Positions 32,427 through 38,793 of a stretch of 38,997 nt of DNA are shown here, one piece after another (the first letter of the stretch is position 1; each line of letters starts with the position of its first letter). Under the pieces are notes generated by a model. It did not search any database, was not told the origin of the DNA, and saw only the letters and a program-made list of their open reading frames with translations. The stretch comes from Candidatus Equadaptatus faecalis (GTDB lineage: Bacteria; Synergistota; Synergistia; Synergistales; Synergistaceae). The DNA lies in contig JAGHTZ010000082.1 in the NCBI GenBank assembly GCA_018065065.1, positions 1-38,997 of the forward strand, read 5' to 3'. Position numbers and translations under genes: made by a program.

Positions 32427-33482
32427 TTACATTTCCTCCTTAAAGCTTTTCACAAGCTCAAAAAGTTTTTCTTCAAATTCACCGGCAGAGGCGTTGCAGA
32501 ACGGCGTACCGTGTCTGAACATCACAAAGCCCGAAGGTGTTCCCGCTATGCCGAGGTCTGCGTTTGCCGCTTCCCTAGGTCCGTTGACCTCGCAGCCCAT
32601 AACGGCTACGGTTGTTCCGTCGGGCAGATCGTCGGGCAAAAGGGCGCGAACCTTTTCGGCAAGGGTGATTACGTCTATTCTGCGACGTCCGCAGGTCGGG
32701 CAGCTGACAAGATTGTAACCTCGTTTTCTTATGCCTGCGGCGTTGAGTATGCTGTAGCCTGTTTTTACTTCTTCGACGGGGTCAGCTGTGAGGCTTACCC
32801 GTATCGTGTCTCCTATTCCCTGCAAAAGCATTGCGCCTATACCGACTGAGCCTTTGACAATTCCTGAAATTCCGAAGCCCGCCTCCGTTATGCCTATGTG
32901 CTGCGGGAAATTCCAGCGCTGCGCAAGTATGGTGTTTGCCCTGACGCTTTCCTGAACGCTGCTTGATTTTGCGGAAATTATTACGTTGTCAAAATTATTG
33001 TCAAGCAGAAGCCTCAGCTGTTCTTCAACCGCCGAAACGAGCGCAAGCGCGCGGTCGCCGTTTGCCGCCGCAAGCTGCGACGCGTTGAGCGAGCCACCGT
33101 TCGCGCCTATCCTGATTACCGCCCCGTTTGCCTTCGCGGCTGCAACTATTTCGGGAACTGCCTGCGGACTGCTCATGTTTCCCGGATTGATACGCACGGA
33201 CGGGCAGCCGGAATCAAGCGCGGAAAGCGCAAATTTATGGTTGAAATGTATGTCTGCCATAAGCCTTAACTTTGAGCGGCTGACAAGCTCGCGGAACTGT
33301 TGCGCCGTATCCATTGACGGAAACGCGACTCTCGCAAGCTCGCAGCCCGCTTCGCGCAGGCGTTCCGTCTCCTCAAAACACGCGTCAGGGTCGGACAGCC
33401 GCGCCGTAAGCATGCTTTCAACGCGTACGGGATTGTTACCGCCTATTTTAAGACCGTTAACGTCAACAACTTTCGCACTCAT
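32427..33482 (-). CDS. ispG: 4-hydroxy-3-methylbut-2-enyl diphosphate synthase
   Basis: The iron-sulfur enzyme GcpE of the MEP pathway. The 351 residues have the barrel start (VDVNGLKIGGNNPVRVESM) and the [4Fe-4S] ligands CPTCGRRRIDV (about 261-264) and GCEVNGPREA (about 295-304). ADIHFNHKFAL and VRINPGN are the usual barrel landmarks. The ATG follows GAGGTG by 5 bases. It lies 10 bases after rseP and abuts argF. Three MEP genes (dxr, ispG, ispDF) thus lie in two operons here. Confidence 0.97.
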   Translation of the reverse strand: MSAKVVDVNGLKIGGNNPVRVESMLTARLSDPDACFEETERLREAGCELARVAFPSMDTAQQFRELVSRSKLRLMADIHFNHKFALSALDSGCPSVRINPGNMSSPQAVPEIVAAAKANGAVIRIGANGGSLNASQLAAANGDRALALVSAVEEQLRLLLDNNFDNVIISAKSSSVQESVRANTILAQRWNFPQHIGITEAGFGISGIVKGSVGIGAMLLQGIGDTIRVSLTADPVEEVKTGYSILNAAGIRKRGYNLVSCPTCGRRRIDVITLAEKVRALLPDDLPDGTTVAVMGCEVNGPREAANADLGIAGTPSGFVMFRHGTPFCNASAGEFEEKLFELVKSFKEEM

Positions 33483-33492
33483 TTATATCACC

Positions 33493-34530
33493 TCAGCGGA
33501 CAAGCCGCAAAATGTCAAGTCCCGTTACGTAGATTATGAAAAGAAGCAGCAGCACAAATCCTGCATAGTGCACCGCGCCTTCAAATTTTGCTGAAACCTT
33601 TCTGCCCGTAACAAGCTCCGCAAACGCGAAAACTATTCTGCCGCCGTCAAGCGCAGGGAAAGGCAGAAGATTAACCAGTCCCAAATTGAGATTTATCAGT
33701 CCGAGGAACATAAGGAAGCTCCATAAGCCCTGCTTCGCCGCCTCTCCGGACATAACGGCTATGCCGAGCGGTCCCGAAATTTCCTCCTTGTTTCTTCCAA
33801 TCAGCAGTCTGCCGAGCGAACTGAAAATATCGCTGCTCATACGAAACGCAAAACGCAGCGCTTCGGACATTGACTGAATAAGCGAAAAACGCAGTTTGCG
33901 CGGCTGTATGCCGAGCAGTCTCCCGCCGTGTTCTTTGCTGACAGGAACGCTGGTTTTAATGCAGATCTCTCTGCCGCCGCGCAGATATACAAGCTTAACG
34001 CTGTCGTCAGACACGCTGCGCAGAGTTTTGCTGATGTCTGCCCACTGCTTTATTTCAATATTGTTTATCTTTTTTATAACGTCTCCGCTGCGCAGCCGTA
34101 TTTCAGCCGCCGGAGTGCCTTCCATAACTTTTCCGACCGTTGCCGTTTTCAAATCCCACGTACCGTTCGCAAAGAGATAGCTGCTGAACAAAAGCCATGC
34201 AAGCAGAAGATTTACAGAAATTCCGGCGGCAAGAATAACAAGCCTTTCCCACGGTTTTTTGGCGTAAAGCGCTCTTTCGCGCGGAATTTCAGAATTTTGG
34301 GCTTCGGGGCTTTCATCTTCCCCTTCGAGTTTAACGTAGCCTCCGACAGGGAAAGCACGCAGCGAGTATTTTGTTTCGCCCTTCTGCTTTGAAACAATCA
34401 GAGGACCCATGCCGAAAGAAAATTCGTGTACGTAGACGTTCCGCCACTTTGCGGCAAGGAAATGCCCGCCTTCATGCGATACAACGCATATTCCGATAAC
34501 TACCAGAAATGCCGTAAAGGTAAAGAGCAT
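33493..34530 (-). CDS. rseP: RIP metalloprotease RseP (site-2 protease)
   Basis: An inner-membrane zinc protease of the M50 family. The 345 residues start with a membrane helix holding VVSHEGGHFLAAKW (HEGGH zinc motif, about 18-22), then a PDZ domain (about 125-200), and end with membrane helices holding NLLPFPALDGGRIVFAFAE (LDG motif, Asp as third ligand). It is a single-PDZ form. In relatives it cleaves anti-sigma factors, signal peptide remnants or lipoproteins; the target here cannot be seen. The ATG follows GGAGG by 7 bases and overlaps the dxr stop by one base (TAATG). Confidence 0.95.
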   Translation of the reverse strand: MLFTFTAFLVVIGICVVSHEGGHFLAAKWRNVYVHEFSFGMGPLIVSKQKGETKYSLRAFPVGGYVKLEGEDESPEAQNSEIPRERALYAKKPWERLVILAAGISVNLLLAWLLFSSYLFANGTWDLKTATVGKVMEGTPAAEIRLRSGDVIKKINNIEIKQWADISKTLRSVSDDSVKLVYLRGGREICIKTSVPVSKEHGGRLLGIQPRKLRFSLIQSMSEALRFAFRMSSDIFSSLGRLLIGRNKEEISGPLGIAVMSGEAAKQGLWSFLMFLGLINLNLGLVNLLPFPALDGGRIVFAFAELVTGRKVSAKFEGAVHYAGFVLLLLFIIYVTGLDILRLVR

Positions 34531-35693
34531 TATTCAGACCTCCTGAGGCAGCTTTCCGCCGCGAGCCTTCTGCCTTCGCCGACAAGGGCGACAGCGTCTT
34601 CAAGCGAAGCCGGCGCTGAGCCGCTCCAGTTTGAAAGCACGTCCTCAACAACGCAGGCAATGCCGGTAAAGGATATTTTCCCGTCAAGAAACGCGGAGAC
34701 CGCCGTTTCGTCGGCACCGACAAGCAGCGCGGGATACGCGCCGCCTTTTTTCCCTGCTTCAAGCGCAAGCGGAAAACACGGGAAACGATTTCCGTCTATT
34801 TCGTCAAAACGGAGGTCAAGCCCTGCAGGCTCAAGTGCTTCAATTCCGCGCTCCGCAAGCGGAAGCCTGTCAGGCCACGCGATTGCTGAGGCGGACGGCA
34901 GTCTCATGTCGGCTTTTGAAAGCAGCATTTTTGTCGTTCCGTCAATAAAGCGGACAAGCCCGTGCACGTACGAACCGGGGTGCACGAGAGCGCCGACCTT
35001 TTCCTGTGCCATGCCGAAAAGCTGCGCCGCTTCAATGCACTCAATACCTTTGTTCATAAGGGTTGCGCTGTCTATCGTTATCTTTGCGCCCATATTCCAC
35101 GTAGGGTGTTTCAGCGCGTCGGAAGGAGTTACCTTTTCCATCTGTTCAGCCGTAAAGCTTCTGAACGGGCCTCCTGAAGCGGTAAGCCAGAGCTTGTCAA
35201 CCTCTTCCGAAGGTGCACCCTCCATACACTGCCATACGGCGCTGTGTTCGCTGTCAACGGGACGCAGCTGGTTTTTATACTGAACGAGCGGCATAACCCA
35301 CGGACCTGCCACCACAATACTTTCCTTATTTGCGAGAGAAACTTTTTTGCCCGTTTTAAGAGCGCACTGCAAAGCAGGGATCGCCGCCGTTCCTGAAGAC
35401 GCGAATACGACCTGGTCAATCTCCGGAGAACAGGCGATTTCAGACAACCCCTCAACTCCTGAAAGGCAGGTGAAATCATTATCTGAAAACGGCGCTTCAG
35501 GATTGCTGAGGCAGAGGATTTTTGAAGAAAAAGAACGTCCGAGCTCTTTCAGTTTCTTTTCGTTTGAATTTGCGGCAAGGGCAGCCACCCTGAAACGCTC
35601 AGGAAAACGCGAGCAGACGCCAAGCACGGAACTGCCTACGCTTCCCGTTGCGCCTATAACCGCTATGTTTTGTATTTCGCTGCGTTCTGTCAT
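34530..35693 (-). CDS. dxr: 1-deoxy-D-xylulose 5-phosphate reductoisomerase
   Basis: The first committed enzyme of the MEP pathway, an NADPH-dependent reductoisomerase. The 387 residues start with IAVIGATGSVGSSVLGV (Rossmann, about 11-27), then LANKESIVVAGP, SEHSAVWQCMEG and the metal/substrate site with TASGGPFR and SATLMNKGIECIEA (about 230). The ATG overlaps the stop of the preceding 37-aa frame (ATGA), so translation may be coupled. Usual neighbours cdsA and uppS are absent; the unit starts at a promoter near 35840. Confidence 0.97.
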   Translation of the reverse strand: MTERSEIQNIAVIGATGSVGSSVLGVCSRFPERFRVAALAANSNEKKLKELGRSFSSKILCLSNPEAPFSDNDFTCLSGVEGLSEIACSPEIDQVVFASSGTAAIPALQCALKTGKKVSLANKESIVVAGPWVMPLVQYKNQLRPVDSEHSAVWQCMEGAPSEEVDKLWLTASGGPFRSFTAEQMEKVTPSDALKHPTWNMGAKITIDSATLMNKGIECIEAAQLFGMAQEKVGALVHPGSYVHGLVRFIDGTTKMLLSKADMRLPSASAIAWPDRLPLAERGIEALEPAGLDLRFDEIDGNRFPCFPLALEAGKKGGAYPALLVGADETAVSAFLDGKISFTGIACVVEDVLSNWSGSAPASLEDAVALVGEGRRLAAESCLRRSE

Positions 35694-35803
35694 TTTACAA
35701 AAAGTCCGAAAATTATATAGGCGATAACAGCGTTCACAAGCATAGCGCCGTGCCGGCGGACACTACCGTCAGAAGCCTTAAAATCCCGAAAAGAAACTGC
35801 CAT
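35690..35803 (-). CDS. Small membrane protein coupled to dxr (37 aa)
   Basis: From the ATG at 35803 the frame reads MAVSFRDFKASDGSVRRHGA, then a hydrophobic helix (MLVNAVIAYIIFGLFVK) and stops at 35690, overlapping the dxr ATG (ATGA). A basic N-terminal part and one membrane helix are clear. A GGGCGG element 7 bases ahead is only a weak ribosome site, but the 17-base-spaced promoter at 35840-35868 gives a leader of about 30 bases, which suits this start. The overlap with dxr argues for real translation. No family is recognised. Confidence 0.55.
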   Translation of the reverse strand: MAVSFRDFKASDGSVRRHGAMLVNAVIAYIIFGLFVK

Positions 35804-35839
35804 TGCATTACCGCCCTTCGTTCCTGTCTCCGCCTGTAT

Positions 35840-35868
35840 ATGATAACTCTCAAAACGCGATATGTCTA
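35840..35868 (-). promoter_or_regulatory. Promoter of the dxr-rseP-ispG-argF operon
   Basis: TAGACA, 17 bases, TATCAT on the minus strand: one mismatch in each hexamer and ideal spacing. It lies behind the adhesin terminator (35890-35921) and just ahead of the 37-aa frame. Confidence 0.7.
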
Positions 35869-35889
35869 ACACTTTCGGCAAAACGTCCA

Positions 35890-35921
35890 AAACAAAACGG
35901 CGCAGAACGAAACCGCGCCGT
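35890..35921 (-). terminator. Rho-independent terminator after the adhesin gene
   Basis: Minus-strand stem ACGGCGC/GCGCCGT (7 perfect pairs, 11-base loop) followed by TTTGTTTTGG. It starts 33 bases after the stop of the trimeric autotransporter and precedes the dxr promoter. Confidence 0.75.
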
Positions 35922-35953
35922 CTGTTGTTTGATATTTAAGTCTGCCGCTCAGG

Positions 35954-37348
35954 CTATTTTTTAATCAGCTTTTTAAGCTCCTCAAGCTCATTCTTAAGCG
36001 TCTGAATTTCCGTACCCTGTTGCGCGACCGTACTTTCAAGCACGCTGTTTTTATCGTTAAGATACTTCACCTGTTTCTGAAGCTCCGCCTTTGTCTTTGC
36101 CGTTTCGCCCTTGCCGAATTTCAGGCTGAATCCGACGTTGTACGCGTTCTGGCTGTCGTTTCCGTTGCTGATTGACGTTGACGCCGAGAGCATCATATTC
36201 GGGCTCGGTTTGTAGGCAAGTCCTATCGCTTCCGCGTTTGAACCTCTGTAACCGCCGTACGCAACCGCGCCGACAAGCTTGTCGCCTGCTTCGCCGCTCG
36301 GTTCAGCAAAGTGCAGTCCGGCCAATGCCGCTGATATTGCGCCAACTTCGCGGATTTCCTGCGTGTTGGCGTTAATTTCGTTCTGCAAATGTCTTTCAAC
36401 AGCCTGAGCTCTCATCGATTCAGCCGCTATCGCCTGATTTGTCTTATATAGCTGTCCCGTTGTCGCCGCGGAGGTTCCGCCTTCGGCAAGTTCAGCCGCT
36501 TTCACATTGCTGATTGTCGTTCCGTTGCTGCCCAAAAGTTCAATTTTCGACTTGTCCGCATTATAGTGTACGGCATTTGCGTCTTCTCCGCCGCCGCCGC
36601 TCGGAAGATTGCTGATTATGTCAAATATCTGTCCGCCGTTGACCGCGTCTGTTGAGCCGCTTTCTATCGCGCCGTTGGCAACGTTGACTATCTGTTTCAG
36701 ATGTCCTTCGTCTCCAACTGATACTACACCTTCGGCTGCGCTTCCGCCCGTGAAATTGTAGGTTTTCGTTCCGATTGTCGCGCTTGATATATTTGCCGCG
36801 TCTTTTGTTACAGCGTTATTGCCGAGCGCGACTGAATTTGCGTGTGTTGCCTGCGCGCCGCTGCCGAACGCAATTGTTCCGGCGTAGTCGGCTGCCTGAC
36901 CTTCAACACCCGCAACCGCGCCTTTACCGAACGCGAACGAGTAGTCGCCGTATGCCTTGCTCTGGGCGCCTCCCGCGAAGGAAGCCGTTCCGCCGGCGTT
37001 TGTTTGAGTGCCTATCGCTACAGAAGCCATTCCGACGGCGTTCGTATTCCAGCCAATCGCCACGGCGTAGTTTCTGTGTGCTTGAGCTCCGCTACCCATC
37101 GCTACGGAATAGTTGCCGCTGGCATTCGTCTGGTAACCCATCGCCGTGGAATAATTTCCGCCGGCATTCGTGTCTTTGCCCATCGCTGTGGAATAATCTC
37201 CGCTGGCATTGTTATTTCCGATTGCTACAGCGCCAATGCCGCTCGCATTTGCGCCTGTTCCGAGCGCAAGCGCGTTTTCCGCCGTTGCCCGTGCATCGTT
37301 GCCGAATACTGCCGAGTTCTTGCCTGAGGCAAGCGTGCCTTCAGACAA
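35954..37348 (-). CDS. Trimeric autotransporter, C-terminal part (head, neck, stalk, anchor)
   Basis: A 464-residue frame that is the in-frame continuation of the upstream adhesin part; no signal peptide, and the start shown (TTG) lacks a ribosome site. The frame is open back to 37414. It holds ten YadA-like 14-residue head repeats (about 6-143), a GTIAFGSGAQATHANSVALG block, a neck VANGAIESGSTDAVNGGQIF (about 223-242), a short stalk with a second TGQLYKTNQ motif near 297-305, and the YadA membrane anchor (about 330-411, VGAISAALAGL...YNVGFSLKFG). After the last strand comes a 50-residue coiled coil (413-464, Glu/Lys-rich). If translated by readthrough it should form a trimer on the cell surface that binds other cells or matrix. 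Confidence 0.8.
   Translation of the reverse strand: MSEGTLASGKNSAVFGNDARATAENALALGTGANASGIGAVAIGNNNASGDYSTAMGKDTNAGGNYSTAMGYQTNASGNYSVAMGSGAQAHRNYAVAIGWNTNAVGMASVAIGTQTNAGGTASFAGGAQSKAYGDYSFAFGKGAVAGVEGQAADYAGTIAFGSGAQATHANSVALGNNAVTKDAANISSATIGTKTYNFTGGSAAEGVVSVGDEGHLKQIVNVANGAIESGSTDAVNGGQIFDIISNLPSGGGGEDANAVHYNADKSKIELLGSNGTTISNVKAAELAEGGTSAATTGQLYKTNQAIAAESMRAQAVERHLQNEINANTQEIREVGAISAALAGLHFAEPSGEAGDKLVGAVAYGGYRGSNAEAIGLAYKPSPNMMLSASTSISNGNDSQNAYNVGFSLKFGKGETAKTKAELQKQVKYLNDKNSVLESTVAQQGTEIQTLKNELEELKKLIKK
36920..37333 (-). repeat. Tandem 42-base repeats of the adhesin head, second block
   Basis: Ten imperfect copies of a 42-base unit encode 14-residue YadA head repeats with the core SVAMG / STAMG / AVAIG. 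Copies NASGDYSTAMGKDT, NAGGNYSTAMGYQT and NASGNYSVAMGSGA are closest to each other, a sign of recent duplication or conversion. Confidence 0.75.
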
Positions 37349-37414
37349 CGAAGTACCTATAGCTATTGCGTTTTCGCCGCTTGCAGTTACACCGGGCGCA
37401 TACGGCTTCGCATA

Positions 37415-37417
37415 TCA
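37415..37417 (-). other. In-frame TGA inside the adhesin reading frame
   Basis: Reading GAC TGA TAT on the minus strand, this stop divides one 780-codon frame (38293 to 35954). Both sides read as adhesin coding sequence in the same frame. One base change from TGG (Trp) would create it. Elsewhere in the window TGA acts as an ordinary stop (for example recR and spoIID), so the code is not altered. Confidence 0.85.
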
Positions 37418-38293
37418 GTCAAATATATTATCCTCAGTAATAACCCCAAGACTTGCCATAGCTGCAACAATTTCTTCAGCAGGTTTGTTTTTCCATTCGT
37501 TTACATCCAAAGCCCAGCTTGGATCAAACAGCCAACTAAAATTACTCCACTCTGTCGCGTAAGTGACAGGGTCATTGATAACTTTCTTTATAAACTCGCA
37601 ATAATATGATTTTGATCTAGACCCTAACGCGATAGTGTTGTCTCCGCCGTAAACAGGCGTGCCGCTGCTGTCGTCCATAGTACCCGCGACTGCGCCGTCA
37701 CCGAACGCAAAGGAATTTGCGCCGTACGCTGTACTGCTGCTGCCCCCTGCAAAGGAATTTGCACCGTATGCTGCGCTGTTGCTGCCCCCTGCAAAGGAAC
37801 TTTTGCCGTTTGCAGTCGTATTAAAGCCCATCGCTGTGGAATTTTCGCCTTCCGCTCTCGTAGTATTGCCCAACGCTGTGGAATAGTCGCCTTCCGCTCT
37901 CGTCCATAAACCCGTTGCTGTGGAAGCACGTCCGCTTGCGGTCGTCATGTAGCCCATCGCCGTGGAAGCCTCATTGGTTGCACATGTAGTGTAGCCCATC
38001 GCTACAGAATAGTTCCCGCTTGCGCTCGTCATGTAGCCCATCGCCGTGGAATCATGTCCGATGGCGTTCGTGTTCTGACCCATCGCAACAGAATAGTTGC
38101 CGATTGCGGTCGTTTGGTAGCCCATTGCCGTGGAATATTCTCCGCTTGCGGTGTTGTCGCTGCCGTTGTCAACGTAAATACCACCCGTTCCGGCACCTGA
38201 ATCGCTCCAAGACGTCGCCATTGCCGGCGATACCGCAGCAAAGATGAATGACAGGAGCATGAATAGTGCTGCTAACTTCTTGAAACTTCTCAT
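37415..38293 (-). CDS. Trimeric autotransporter, N-terminal part (signal peptide and head)
   Basis: A 292-residue frame whose ATG at 38293 has AGGAAG about 10 bases ahead. It starts with a Sec signal peptide (1-26, cut near AMA-TS), then eleven 14-residue YadA head repeats (48-201: TASGEYSTAMGYQT, TAIGNYSVAMGQNT and so on), and a GGDNTIALGSRSK motif. From about 228 comes an unusual non-repeat insert with four Trp (WLFDPSW, VNEWKNKPAEE), ending at TGA. It has no neck, stalk or membrane anchor, so alone it would be a loose secreted head. It lies under a good promoter with operator-like repeats. Confidence 0.85.
   Translation of the reverse strand: MRSFKKLAALFMLLSFIFAAVSPAMATSWSDSGAGTGGIYVDNGSDNTASGEYSTAMGYQTTAIGNYSVAMGQNTNAIGHDSTAMGYMTSASGNYSVAMGYTTCATNEASTAMGYMTTASGRASTATGLWTRAEGDYSTALGNTTRAEGENSTAMGFNTTANGKSSFAGGSNSAAYGANSFAGGSSSTAYGANSFAFGDGAVAGTMDDSSGTPVYGGDNTIALGSRSKSYYCEFIKKVINDPVTYATEWSNFSWLFDPSWALDVNEWKNKPAEEIVAAMASLGVITEDNIFD
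37691..38152 (-). repeat. Tandem 42-base repeats of the adhesin head, first block
   Basis: Eleven imperfect copies of a 42-base unit (154 codons) encode the first head block. On the plus strand the units read with GCCCATNGC and GGAATA/GGAACA words. The copies TAYGANS and AAYGANS with FAGGS, near 37710-37800, are nearly identical at the DNA level. Confidence 0.8.
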
Positions 38294-38321
38294 GTTGTTT
38301 TTCTTCCTTTCAAAATAAATT

Positions 38322-38440
38322 TTGCACAACTGAAATCTGATTTATGACGATAAAAACTCTCGCCGCAGCGTGACACACAAACCCGACGGAATACGTTCCG
38401 CCGCTTTGTTTATTTTACGGCGGCATTGACTGTTGTGCAA
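38322..38440. repeat. Nine-base inverted repeats around the adhesin leader
   Basis: TTGCACAAC (plus, 38322-38330, next to the ribosome site) and its complement GTTGTGCAA (38432-38440, holding the -35 box) face each other across about 100 bases of leader and promoter. The pair might bind a regulator, or be the ends of an invertible segment; nine bases could also be chance. Confidence 0.4.
38412..38440 (-). promoter_or_regulatory. Promoter of the adhesin gene
   Basis: TTGCAC, 17 bases, TAAAAT on the minus strand. It leaves a leader of about 110 bases before the ATG at 38293. The leader contains a GGAACG-TATTCC palindrome that could fold. Confidence 0.75.
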
Positions 38441-38453
38441 GTATTGATTTTCA

Positions 38454-38487
38454 AAATTTCGTCATGTGTCCCTCCAAATTTCGTCAT
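38454..38487. promoter_or_regulatory. Operator-like direct repeats upstream of the adhesin promoter
   Basis: AAATTTCGTCAT occurs twice (38454-38465 and 38476-38487), exactly 22 bases apart, two helical turns. The sites lie just upstream of the -35 box (centres about 20 and 42 bases from it). A third partial copy AAATTTCG is at 38511. This is the layout expected for an activator or response-regulator site. Confidence 0.5.
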
Positions 38488-38490
38488 ACC

Positions 38491-38534
38491 CCTCTATTTA
38501 AATATCTTGAAAATTTCGCTTTTTTTGGAAACTC
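38491..38534 (+). repeat. Dispersed repeat, copy A (inverted relative to copy B)
   Basis: CCTCTATTTAAATATCTTGA followed by AAA...GGAAAC on the plus strand. The same block, differing by one base in the first 23, occurs on the minus strand at 38751-38792 (copy B). The two face each other across about 220 bases. Confidence 0.55.
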
Positions 38535-38557
38535 AGCCGTTTTTGAAACACAATAAA

Positions 38558-38603
38558 AATACAGCTGCCATGCGGTTTCGCATTGACAGCTGTTTCCATT
38601 TTT
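38558..38603 (+). repeat. Repeat unit R1 with a strong hairpin
   Basis: A 46-base unit that begins AATACAG and ends TGTTTCCATTTTT. Inside, ACAGCTG...CAGCTGT plus ATGCG...CGCAT form a 14-bp stem with one mismatch and a GTTT loop (38561-38593). Unit R2 at 38717-38762 has the same frame of fixed and variable blocks. T-rich runs on either strand make it a possible two-way terminator. Confidence 0.6.
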
Positions 38604-38716
38604 ACAAATTTTTTGCAGAGCGTTTTTCAGGGGTGTCAGTCTTGGGGTAATTTGTATAACGTCAGGACAGGCAGGTTAAAAATTGTGTTTTTGACCGTTT
38701 TTTGAGACGAGGTTCA

Positions 38717-38764
38717 AATACAGACGCCGCAAGGCTTCGCAAGGACAGGTGTTTCCATTTTTTT
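38717..38764 (+). repeat. Repeat unit R2
   Basis: A 46-base unit matching R1 (38558-38603), 159 bases apart in the same direction. Fixed blocks AATACAG, GCC, TTCGCA, GACAG and TGTTTCCATTTTT are shared; four blocks differ. The long stem of R1 is not kept; R2 instead has GCC-GCAA-GGC. Confidence 0.6.
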
Positions 38765-38793
38765 GTCTTTTTTCAAGATATTTATATAGAGGG
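38751..38793 (-). repeat. Dispersed repeat, copy B
   Basis: Minus-strand CCCTCTATATAAATATCTTG followed by AAAAAA...GGAAAC. It is the inverted partner of copy A (38491-38534) and overlaps the end of unit R2. Confidence 0.55.

Noticed and set aside
37415-37417. Selenocysteine (UGA) codon in the adhesin
   Set aside because: No convincing stem-loop with the proper spacing follows the TGA, the residue is not in a redox site, and a surface adhesin is an unlikely selenoprotein.
37415-37417. Altered genetic code (TGA read as Trp)
   Set aside because: TGA ends several other genes here at family-typical lengths, for example recR and spoIID.
36920-38152. CRISPR array from the regular repeats
   Set aside because: The 42-base periodicity is in frame with 14-residue protein repeats, without spacers; it is coding.
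38558-38764. CRISPR-like repeats R1/R2
   Set aside because: Only two units, 159 bases apart, with internal variable blocks and no spacer-length regularity.
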